From Campylobacterales bacterium (lineage in GTDB: Bacteria; Campylobacterota; Campylobacteria; Campylobacterales; Thiovulaceae), in assembly GCA_012963895.1 (NCBI GenBank), contig DTUW01000123.1:1-5587 (forward strand): a stretch of 5,587 nt of DNA. Direction: 5' to 3'. The translations under genes were made by a program, and so were the position numbers. Under the pieces are notes generated by a model. It was not told the origin of the DNA. It saw only the letters and a list, made by a program, of their open reading frames with translations, and made no database searches. Numbering within the stretch: the first letter of the stretch is position 1; every line of letters begins with the position of its first letter. Positions 1 through 5,587 of the stretch are shown here, piece by piece.

Positions 1-2
1 TG

Positions 3-98
3 GAAAAACGATTTCCTAAGGATAGATATTTAGACCGATATAGAAAAGAGATAGAAGAGGGAGAGTCTCTATTCTATATTTTTAGAAAACTTTTCTAG
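3..98 (+). CDS. C-terminal tail of an unidentified protein (partial, runs off left edge)
   Basis: This plus-strand frame is open from the left edge to a TAG at 96-98 and gives 31 residues, starting EKRFPKDRYLDRYRK and ending in FYIFRKLF. The other two plus frames hit stops early (frame 1 at 31-33, frame 2 near the start). The peptide is strongly charged, with alternating basic and acidic residues and an aromatic/basic end, like the last helix of a cytoplasmic or membrane-associated protein. I do not recognise the family, and 31 residues are too few to assign a function. It converges on the TolC-like channel gene, with only 18 bp between the two stop codons. It could be a chance open frame in AT-rich DNA, but no other strand or frame explains these bases. 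Confidence 0.5.
   Translation, partial: EKRFPKDRYLDRYRKEIEEGESLFYIFRKLF
83..97. repeat. 15-bp palindrome spanning the stop of the left-edge ORF
   Basis: TAGAAAA-C-TTTTCTA is a perfect inverted repeat with 7-bp arms and a one-base centre, overlapping the TAG stop at 96-98. The arms are almost all A/T and no T-run follows on either strand, so it does not look like a standard intrinsic terminator. With a realistic loop only about 5 bp would pair. It may be chance in this AT-rich DNA or a weak element between the convergent genes. Confidence 0.3.
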
Positions 99-116
99 AC
101 CATCTCCCAATCCATT

Positions 117-1286
117 TTACTCCACGATGTCTCTATATAGTTCTAGTTTTGCCAATTCCATATCTATTTTATATATCTCCAAATCTAATGAACTAATTTC
201 AACTCTATTTTTAATTATCTTAACATCGTCTTCACTTTTCAGATTGTTTTTACTATATGCTGATGTGATTTCGTAGATGCTTTGGTAACTTTTTATAAGT
301 TCCTTTGTATTGCTAATTTTCCGCTTGATACTTTCAAGTTGTGAAATTACTTTTCTATATTTGAGCTTCTGCTCATCTTCAATATCTCTCAATTCAGATT
401 GAGAACGGAGATAGGCGACCTTTGCCCCTTCGAAGACATCTCCCATGTTGAAGCTTATTGGCATAGAGACCTTTACCCCGTAACTTGTAGCATCGTGTCG
501 CTCTGGTGAAGGGTCGCGAGTATCATATTGATAAGCTCCATATAGTGAAACTCTTGGAAGGTATTTGGAGTAGGTCAATTTTTTATCTATCTCCAACTTT
601 CTGATATTCTCTTTCTGGATTTTGATGTCTATGTTTCTATTTAGATACTCATCTAGTGAAATAATAGGAAATTGTGGAACTTCAATATCTTGATAATCTC
701 TATCGGTCAAATTCTCCAAATTAGCGATGAGGTCGGTTTTTGCTTGTAGCAATCCCTCTTTTCCATTTTTCAAGCTGTTGAGTTCGATAATAGACTCGTC
801 CAATTGAGAAATATCTATTAGCCCATGAGTGTAGCTATCTTTTTGGTTTTTGATAATTATCTCTTTATTTCTAATCCGCAATTGCTGTTGGGCTATCTTT
901 ATATCAAGTTTTCGAATTTGTAAAACTATTTGAAATATTGAAAAAAGTAATTTCCTCTCCTCTTTATCCAACTTTGCAAGGTTGAGAGATTTGAAGACTT
1001 TTCCACTATCAATCTGATAAAAAATTCCACCACTTCTAAATATATCTTGTGAAATGGTGGCGGTGAAATTTGGAAAATCATCATCTTTCCCATTGGTGTG
1101 GATACTGTTGTAGCTCCACTCCAAATTTACTCCTCCCCACCAAGAATTTTTTAGAAAGTCTCCTCTAATCTCTACCTCATCTCTCTTTTTCTGCAAAAGC
1201 TCTTTTTTTGAAGGTTTCAACAGCTCGTTACTGCCCTCAGCAAAGAGGGAGAGGGAGAGTAGAGTTAGCAAAACTGAATATCTCAT
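117..1286 (-). CDS. TolC-family outer-membrane efflux channel (OMF), short form
   Basis: Probable outer-membrane exit duct of the RND pump encoded upstream in the same operon. The 389-residue product starts with a signal peptide (about residues 1-16, MRYSVLLTLLSLSLFA, no lipobox Cys), so it is not the lipoprotein type. It shows the two-repeat TolC layout: beta-strand segments near 50-82 (ending SQDIFRSGG) and 243-279 (YLPRVSLYGAYQYD, then VKVSMPISF), each followed by long charged heptad-rich helices (about 96-195 and 284-388). A GLIDISQLDE motif at 155-164 matches the usual G-x-x-[DS]-x-x-x-[LV] turn of TolC hairpins. The helix before the first beta segment (about 22-47) is short, and the total is below the common 400-480 residues. 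The start is fixed by AAGGTGGA six bases upstream and an ATGA overlap with the adaptor stop. The family is sure; pairing with this pump is inferred from the operon. Confidence 0.9.
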   Translation of the reverse strand: MRYSVLLTLLSLSLFAEGSNELLKPSKKELLQKKRDEVEIRGDFLKNSWWGGVNLEWSYNSIHTNGKDDDFPNFTATISQDIFRSGGIFYQIDSGKVFKSLNLAKLDKEERKLLFSIFQIVLQIRKLDIKIAQQQLRIRNKEIIIKNQKDSYTHGLIDISQLDESIIELNSLKNGKEGLLQAKTDLIANLENLTDRDYQDIEVPQFPIISLDEYLNRNIDIKIQKENIRKLEIDKKLTYSKYLPRVSLYGAYQYDTRDPSPERHDATSYGVKVSMPISFNMGDVFEGAKVAYLRSQSELRDIEDEQKLKYRKVISQLESIKRKISNTKELIKSYQSIYEITSAYSKNNLKSEDDVKIIKNRVEISSLDLEIYKIDMELAKLELYRDIVE

Positions 1287-2008
1287 CTAAATTCCACCTT
1301 TACAATTTCTCCAAAACGGATTTTTTTCGGCTCTCTATTCTTTTTAACCAATCTTACTTGGTAGGTTGAAATCCGTCTATGGTCTTTGACTCTTGAAATC
1401 TTTTCAATTTTCCAATCAGTGGCGAGGGTGTCATTGATATATATCTCTTTCTCTTTGATGTTTTCAACCTCATCAGCTGGAACATAAATATCTAAACGAC
1501 TTTTGCCAATATCGTAGTAGTCGAATAGCACTTTTCCCGGTGGAACAAATTCATACTCATCTACATAGATTTTGCCAATGTAACCATTACTAAAATAGAA
1601 CCGCTTTTTTTCTCTCAAATTCTTTTTTAGCTCTAACTCCATTTGAACAGATATGAGATTCTGCTTTGTCTCTAAGAGAGATAGGGTCTCTTTGTTCAAT
1701 TCGTATTTGCTTGTATATCTAACTTTTGCTTTGCTATCTCTATTCTCCTTTTTGAGTTTTAGAATAGTTTTGAGATTACTTATCTTCTTATAGAGATGGG
1801 AAATAGCTATATCTTCGTTACTGGTATCAAGAGCGACGATAAGGGTTCGCCTATTGAGATGTGAAAACTCACGATTTAGAGCTACCTTTTTAACTAAGCC
1901 CCCAACTTCTGAGGCGACGGAATGGGTTTGGTATGGCTCGACTTGTGCCATGTAGTAATCACCGCTTAGAAGGGTAAAAATTGATACTAAGATTGCAAAT
2001 ATTCTCAT
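1283..2008 (-). CDS. Periplasmic adaptor (membrane fusion protein, HlyD/AcrA-like) of the RND pump, compact form
   Basis: Links the inner-membrane permease to the TolC-like channel. The 241-residue product has an N-terminal hydrophobic signal or anchor (about 3-15) with no lipobox Cys. Order of parts by eye: first lipoyl half at about 22-62 (SVASEVGGLVKKV and then LIVALD, matching the family pattern of S-x-V-x-G-x-V...L-x-x-LD); a short basic alpha-hairpin at about 63-138; second lipoyl half at about 141-168 (NGYIGKIYVDEYEFVPPGKV); beta-barrel at about 169-241 (LDIYVPADEV, closing with RFGEIVKVEF). It stops right after the barrel, so the C-terminal half of the usual membrane-proximal domain is missing; typical RND adaptors are about 350-400 residues. 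The start is set by AAAGGA five bases upstream, and the gene begins 9 bp after the permease stop. The family call rests on pattern and operon position. Confidence 0.85.
   Translation of the reverse strand: MRIFAILVSIFTLLSGDYYMAQVEPYQTHSVASEVGGLVKKVALNREFSHLNRRTLIVALDTSNEDIAISHLYKKISNLKTILKLKKENRDSKAKVRYTSKYELNKETLSLLETKQNLISVQMELELKKNLREKKRFYFSNGYIGKIYVDEYEFVPPGKVLFDYYDIGKSRLDIYVPADEVENIKEKEIYINDTLATDWKIEKISRVKDHRRISTYQVRLVKKNREPKKIRFGEIVKVEFR
1293..1300 (-). promoter_or_regulatory. Ribosome binding site of the channel gene, inside the adaptor coding sequence
   Basis: AAGGTGGA on the minus strand lies six bases before the ATG at 1286 and within the last codons of the adaptor gene (its KVEF end). 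With the ATGA stop/start overlap at 1283-1286 this indicates translational coupling of the adaptor and channel. Confidence 0.7.
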
Positions 2009-2013
2009 AATAA

Positions 2014-2019
2014 TCCTTT
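2014..2019 (-). promoter_or_regulatory. Ribosome binding site of the adaptor gene, overlapping the permease stop
   Basis: AAAGGA on the minus strand sits five bases before the adaptor ATG at 2008 and shares bases with the permease TAA stop (2018-2020). This supports both the chosen start and close translational linkage of permease and adaptor. Confidence 0.7.
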
Positions 2020-5000
2020 ACATGCCCAATTTTTTTCTATTGAATACTGTGTATAGTGCTGGTAGAAAAACAAGATTTAGAACCGTTCCCCAAAGTAATC
2101 CATATCCTAAGGATACAGCGATAGGTTGGAGAATAACCGCCTGTCCTGTGGCGAAAAATATTAGAGTTGATAAACCGATAAAAGTTGTAAGAGAGGTGAT
2201 AATTATTGGACGAAGTCTAAGAGATGCTCGTTCCAAAAGGTCATCTACATTTTTGCTATCTCGAATAAAGTCCAACATTACAACCCCGTTGTTGATTACA
2301 ACCCCTGCAAGTCCCAATATTCCAATAACAGAAGGCATTGCAAAATTCATACCCATTATCTTATGTCCAACTACTGCACCGATGATAGAGAGAGGGATAA
2401 CAGCAATTATCATTAGAGTTGCCCTAAACGAATTGAACATAATCAGAAGGGTCATAAAAATCAGGAACATTGCGATAATAAAGGCTAATCCCATCTCCTT
2501 TTTTAGTCTCTGATTCTGTTCCTGTTCTCCTTTTAGGTATATCTCTATCCCTTGACTTTGTAACTCTTTAAAAATTGGTTGAAGGTTGTTTAAAACATCT
2601 ATTGCAGTGATATGTTTATTATCAACATTTGCATATACAGTTTTTACAGCTATTCCATTCTCTTTAAATCGAGAATCGAAACTCTTTTTAATAATCAAAT
2701 CGGCTACATCTTTTAAAAGAACCATTTTAGAGCCGTCAGGGGTCGAAATCTCGAAGTTTTGCAATAACTCGAAATTGTCTCTATCTTTTGCGGTTGTGAT
2801 TACTATAACAATCCCTTCATCTCCAAGCCCTCGCCCCTGTTCAGCCTCTAAGAAGAATGGAGCTAGTGCCTGAGCTAAATAGGTTTCTGTAAATCCTAAA
2901 TCTTCTCCATATCGATTAGGTTTTATTTTTAACTCTTTTATCCCTTCTTTCGCATCATCTCCTAGCATAATAATGCCGTCCATTTTGGAAATAGCATCTT
3001 TTACTCTATTTACCCCCGATAAAAGTTTTTCAATGTCAGGGGAGCTAAGTTGGATTTCTACATCATATTTAGCCACTGCTGGTTTATCTAAGATAATTGA
3101 AATCTCTTCAAGTCCTTCTATCTGAAATTTATCAACTATCTTTTTAACCTCATCAGCTATAACATGGACATCTAAATCTCTTATTCCCTTTTCGTTATCC
3201 AATTTTGGAGCAAAAAGAGGGGTAATATATTCATCTATAAAGTTTTGGGGTTTTCGCTTCTCCAACTCGATAAAAAACTCAAATATATTGGGTTTTGCTT
3301 CTGAGCCTCCAATAGTAGTATTTTTGTATCCTGCTAATAGTGATACCGACTTTATATATAGCTCCTCTTTTCTCTCTAATATCGCCTCTTCAATAGGTCT
3401 CAGTTTCTCGGCTACCTCCTCAACTTTGTAATTTACCGAGAACTCCCCGCGAATAAAGAATTTAGAGGAGTCAAATTCTGGGAATAGTTGATATTTCATG
3501 CTCTTGAAAAGTAGAACAGTAGAACTCATCGTAACCATTACAAACAGAGGAACTAATATTTTTCCGTGAGAAATGAAAAATCGTAGAAGTCGTATATATA
3601 TAGTTCTTACAGGAGTCCAATCTAACTCACGAGAATCCTTTTTCAAGGTATGGAGAGAGTGAAGAGGTAGAAAAACAAAGCTTTCCAAAAATGAGGCTGT
3701 TACAAGGGAGATAATAGCTACCGGTAACATTTTCAAAAACTCTCCCATCTCTCCCGTAAGTTGGAACATAGGTAAAAATGCAAAAATGGTTGTTGCACTT
3801 GAAGCGAGAACGGGATAAAAAACCTCTTTTGCCCCTTGAAATGCTGAGCTGAAAGGGTCTTCTCCATTTTTGATATATCTCTGGATATTTTCAGCAACCA
3901 GAACAGCATCATCTACTAACACCCCAACTATTAGCAAAGCTCCCAAAAGGGTGATGAGGTTGATAGCATATCCTGTAATGTATATAGTATATGTTCCAAT
4001 TAGTAGAGCTGTTGGAACTCCTATCGTTACAACAAAAGCTACCCGACCATTTATCAATATCCAGACACTCACACCAACCAAGATAATACCAAACCAGATT
4101 GAGGATATTACGGTATTTAGACGATTTCTAACAATTTGGGAAGCATCATTATAGTAATCGAGATGGAGATTGGGATATTTTCTATTTAGTTCCTCTATCT
4201 TCTCTTTTACCCGTTCAGCGATTGCTATCGCATCTCCCTTCTCATTTTTAAAAATACCGATAGTTACATTTGGTGTGCCATTGAAACGGGTTAGAATATC
4301 GTTACTTCTATATTTTTTCACTATTGAAGCTATATCTTTAAGATAGACGATTTTGCCACCCACTTCCAATCTGATATTGAGAATATCCTCAGTTGTTCTA
4401 TCTCCGTTGAGAGTTGAGATAAATAGGTGGTTTCCTGTCTCCTCTATCTTTCCTGCTGGATAGATATATGAAAACTTTTTCAGTTGGGCTATAAGTAGGT
4501 TCTTATTCAACCCAAGCATCTCTATTTTTTTGGTATCTAAATATATCTCTATCGACCTATCATTTTCGGAATAGAGATTTACATTGGAGACCCCTTCAAT
4601 TTTGGTAAATTCTTTCTTTATATCTTTTCCTATCCTGATGAGGTCGTCGATAGATTTTCCATCTGATGAGAGGACAACTGAGATAATAGGAATATTGAGT
4701 TCTGCCACTTTTGCAATAGGCTCGTCCATATCAGTGGGGAAATACCTTTTTACATTTGAAATCACATCTTTCACATCGTTGAGCCTATCGTCCATGTTGC
4801 TCCCTTTTTCTAAGGTAAGCACAATCTTGAAACGACTATTTTTTATAGAACTCTCCATTTTGATAACACCGGTTATCGTTCTAAAATCGTCCTCCAATTT
4901 AGTTACAGCCATTTTGTCAAGTACATCAATGCTGGTGCCGGGATACCCACCCGTTACTATGATTTTCTCCAATTTTATAGGTGGAAAAATATCTTTGGGC

Positions 5001-5098
5001 ATATGGTTATAGCCAATAACTCCTAATATGGTTACAAAGATTAGTAATACATAGTTTAGTCGTTGTTGAGAGAGGAAAAAATGAATAAAATTCGCCAT
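2018..5098 (-). CDS. RND-family efflux permease (AcrB/HAE1-like)
   Basis: Inner-membrane proton-driven pump of a tripartite efflux system. The 1026-residue product is full length for the family (AcrB is 1049). Layout: TM1 at about 13-32, first periplasmic domain 33-330, TM2-6 at about 332-478, TM7 at about 513-533, second periplasmic domain 534-867, TM8-12 at about 868-1016. Landmarks: MPKDIFPP at 33-40; the TM4 motif GVLVDDAVLVAEN with D396-D397, equivalent to the AcrB proton-relay Asp pair; LRPIIITSL at 962-970 in TM11 carrying the conserved Arg (R963). TM10 reads GVVINNGVVMLDF, placing Asn936 where AcrB has Lys940. The Asp pair argues against a CusA-type metal pump. There is no clear Phe cluster like the AcrB drug pocket, so the substrate is open. 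Start: AAGGA five bases before ATG. First gene of the pump unit, 50 bp after nadA; the adaptor follows after 9 bp. Confidence 0.96.
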   Translation of the reverse strand: MANFIHFFLSQQRLNYVLLIFVTILGVIGYNHMPKDIFPPIKLEKIIVTGGYPGTSIDVLDKMAVTKLEDDFRTITGVIKMESSIKNSRFKIVLTLEKGSNMDDRLNDVKDVISNVKRYFPTDMDEPIAKVAELNIPIISVVLSSDGKSIDDLIRIGKDIKKEFTKIEGVSNVNLYSENDRSIEIYLDTKKIEMLGLNKNLLIAQLKKFSYIYPAGKIEETGNHLFISTLNGDRTTEDILNIRLEVGGKIVYLKDIASIVKKYRSNDILTRFNGTPNVTIGIFKNEKGDAIAIAERVKEKIEELNRKYPNLHLDYYNDASQIVRNRLNTVISSIWFGIILVGVSVWILINGRVAFVVTIGVPTALLIGTYTIYITGYAINLITLLGALLIVGVLVDDAVLVAENIQRYIKNGEDPFSSAFQGAKEVFYPVLASSATTIFAFLPMFQLTGEMGEFLKMLPVAIISLVTASFLESFVFLPLHSLHTLKKDSRELDWTPVRTIYIRLLRFFISHGKILVPLFVMVTMSSTVLLFKSMKYQLFPEFDSSKFFIRGEFSVNYKVEEVAEKLRPIEEAILERKEELYIKSVSLLAGYKNTTIGGSEAKPNIFEFFIELEKRKPQNFIDEYITPLFAPKLDNEKGIRDLDVHVIADEVKKIVDKFQIEGLEEISIILDKPAVAKYDVEIQLSSPDIEKLLSGVNRVKDAISKMDGIIMLGDDAKEGIKELKIKPNRYGEDLGFTETYLAQALAPFFLEAEQGRGLGDEGIVIVITTAKDRDNFELLQNFEISTPDGSKMVLLKDVADLIIKKSFDSRFKENGIAVKTVYANVDNKHITAIDVLNNLQPIFKELQSQGIEIYLKGEQEQNQRLKKEMGLAFIIAMFLIFMTLLIMFNSFRATLMIIAVIPLSIIGAVVGHKIMGMNFAMPSVIGILGLAGVVINNGVVMLDFIRDSKNVDDLLERASLRLRPIIITSLTTFIGLSTLIFFATGQAVILQPIAVSLGYGLLWGTVLNLVFLPALYTVFNRKKLGM

Positions 5099-5103
5099 CT
5101 ATA

Positions 5104-5108
5104 TCCTT
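5104..5108 (-). promoter_or_regulatory. Ribosome binding site of the permease gene
   Basis: AAGGA on the minus strand, followed by a five-base spacer (tatag) and the ATG at 5096-5098. It supports the permease start and lies just downstream of the inverted repeat at 5110-5126. Confidence 0.7.
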
Positions 5109-5109
5109 G

Positions 5110-5126
5110 TATTAGACAATCTAATA
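5110..5126. promoter_or_regulatory. 17-bp inverted repeat upstream of the pump genes, possible operator
   Basis: TATTAGA-CAA-TCTAATA is a perfect inverted repeat with 7-bp arms and a 3-bp centre, one base from the permease ribosome binding site. On the minus strand a TATATT hexamer (5123-5128), a possible -10 element without a recognisable -35 box, overlaps its upstream arm. A symmetric site covering a -10/start region would fit binding by a dimeric repressor. No T-run follows, so it is unlikely to be the nadA terminator. No regulator gene is in the window, so the operator role is inference. Confidence 0.35.
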
Positions 5127-5140
5127 TACATAATAATGTA
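5127..5140. repeat. Second inverted repeat in the nadA-pump gap
   Basis: TACAT-AATA-ATGTA is a perfect 5-bp-arm inverted repeat directly abutting the 17-bp one. A further ATGTAA (5136-5141) is mirrored by TTACAT (5149-5154) across the nadA stop. All are AT-rich and short, so chance is possible, but together they fill most of the 50-bp gap. None is followed by a T-run on the minus strand. Confidence 0.3.
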
Positions 5141-5148
5141 AAAGAATA

Positions 5149-5587
5149 TTACATATTCATCATTTTATCCAAAGCTAACCTAGCTTGTTGCTGAACCTTT
5201 TCATCTAAATGGATTTCGTAAAACGGCTCTCCATCTTCAATACTTTTAAGAGTTCTATATAGGTCTTCAAGAGTTGTTTCGTTCATAGTTGGACATTCCG
5301 GCTTAGTGGAAGAGAGGACATAGGTATTTTTCTCTCTCAAACGATTTACCATATTGAACTCAGTTCCAATAACTACTTTCTGCTCTTCTGGGAGGGATTG
5401 AACAAATTTGATAATTTGAGAGGTAGAACCTACAAAGTCGGCTTTTTCAACAATGGCAGGGTCGCATTCTGGATGGACAGCTACTAATATATCAGGATAT
5501 TTTTCACGATAGAAATCTATATCATCAACTGAAAAGAGTTGATGAACCGAACAGAAACCATCGTAACAGATAATATCGGCTTCTCTA
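5149..5587 (-). CDS. nadA: Quinolinate synthase NadA, C-terminal 145 residues (5' end beyond right edge)
   Basis: Cytoplasmic [4Fe-4S] enzyme that condenses iminoaspartate with dihydroxyacetone phosphate to quinolinate in de novo NAD synthesis. The frame is open from the right edge (first full codon at 5586) to TAA at 5149-5151; the ATG at 5352 is an internal Met, not the start. Fragment motifs in order: DGFCSVHQLF (Cys12, His15), HPECDP (38-43), GST (53-55), IGTEFNMVNRLR (73-84), PECPTMNETTLEDLYRTL (96-113). Cys12 and Cys98 are the best matches to the second and third iron-sulfur ligands, 86 residues apart; the first would lie upstream. Typical NadA is about 300-350 residues, so a little under half is present. 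No truncation or frameshift is seen in the visible part. The pump genes follow on the same strand after 50 bp with no obvious terminator, so read-through is possible, but a functional link is not implied. Confidence 0.96.
   Translation of the reverse strand, partial: READIICYDGFCSVHQLFSVDDIDFYREKYPDILVAVHPECDPAIVEKADFVGSTSQIIKFVQSLPEEQKVVIGTEFNMVNRLREKNTYVLSSTKPECPTMNETTLEDLYRTLKSIEDGEPFYEIHLDEKVQQQARLALDKMMNM

Noticed and set aside
1245..1259. Short GAGGGA tandem repeat (2.5 units) in the channel signal peptide coding region
   Set aside because: Only 15 bp and a 6-bp unit, so copy changes would not shift frame; it simply encodes the Leu-Ser-Leu-Ser core of the signal peptide.
2022..2513. 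Plus-strand open frame of 163 codons opposite the 3' end of the permease gene
   Set aside because: It lies wholly inside the well-supported permease gene, and its translation is low-complexity (Ile/Thr/Pro/Arg-rich) with no family features, so it is an antisense shadow.
2586..2873. Plus-strand open frame of 95 codons
   Set aside because: Antisense shadow of the permease second periplasmic domain; no recognisable domain.
3870..4154. Plus-strand open frame of 94 codons
   Set aside because: Antisense shadow of permease TM2-TM4, where conserved motifs are clearly coded on the minus strand.
1203..4531. A7 tracts on the coding strand in all three pump genes (1203-1209, 1321-1327, 2030-2036, 4525-4531) as possible phase-variation sites
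   Set aside because: Runs of seven A encode Lys-rich stretches and are expected in AT-rich DNA; no frame is broken, and phase variation in this group mostly uses G/C tracts.
4584..5012. Plus-strand open frame of 142 codons, Ser/Ile/Leu-rich
   Set aside because: Antisense shadow of the permease first periplasmic domain; the Ser richness mirrors AT-rich codons on the other strand.
5110..5154. Rho-independent terminator for nadA
   Set aside because: The inverted repeats are AT-rich and weak, and no T-run follows them on the minus strand.
5149..5352. A separate 67-residue small protein starting at the ATG at 5352
   Set aside because: The frame stays open upstream to the window edge and carries the HPEC, GST and GTE motifs of NadA, so that ATG is an internal Met.

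Overview
The window holds the 3' part of a quinolinate synthase gene (nadA) followed, on the same (minus) strand, by a compact three-gene operon for a tripartite RND efflux pump. The order of transcription is nadA (right edge) -> RND permease -> periplasmic adaptor (MFP) -> TolC-like outer-membrane channel. At the extreme left, the last ~32 codons of an unidentified plus-strand gene converge on the channel gene. The DNA is AT-rich, the proteins are rich in Lys/Ile/Glu, and the NadA tail and pump proteins have the flavour of Campylobacterota (Epsilonproteobacteria, such as the Sulfurimonas/Sulfurovum/Arcobacter kind). This is an impression from composition and protein style, not a search result.

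Layout: 3-98 (+) is a partial unknown ORF. An 18-bp gap with no recognisable terminator hairpin follows. 117-1286 (-) is the TolC-family channel; 1283-2008 (-) is the adaptor, overlapping the channel gene by ATGA; 2018-5098 (-) is the RND permease, 9 bp from the adaptor start. 5099-5148 is a 50-bp gap with two adjacent perfect inverted repeats just upstream of the permease ribosome binding site. 5149-5587 (-) is the C-terminal 145 residues of NadA, running off the right edge.

How the genes work together: the permease uses the proton gradient to pump a substrate out of the periplasm or inner membrane, the adaptor bridges it to the channel, and the channel crosses the outer membrane. Each pump gene has a good AAGG-type ribosome binding site, and tight spacing or overlap suggests translation as one message. 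The substrate cannot be read from sequence. The permease has the Asp-Asp pair of hydrophobe/drug (HAE1-like) RND pumps, but Asn-Asn where AcrB has Lys-Asn in TM10, and no obvious AcrB-style Phe cluster. The adaptor and channel are both short for their families. NadA is a cytoplasmic NAD biosynthesis enzyme with no evident functional tie to the pump; it may simply be an upstream neighbour whose transcript reads through.

I see no mobile element, CRISPR array, RNA gene or clearly new system. No gene-free stretch exceeds 50 bp. The most interesting items are the paired palindromes before the pump genes and the reduced architecture of the adaptor and channel.
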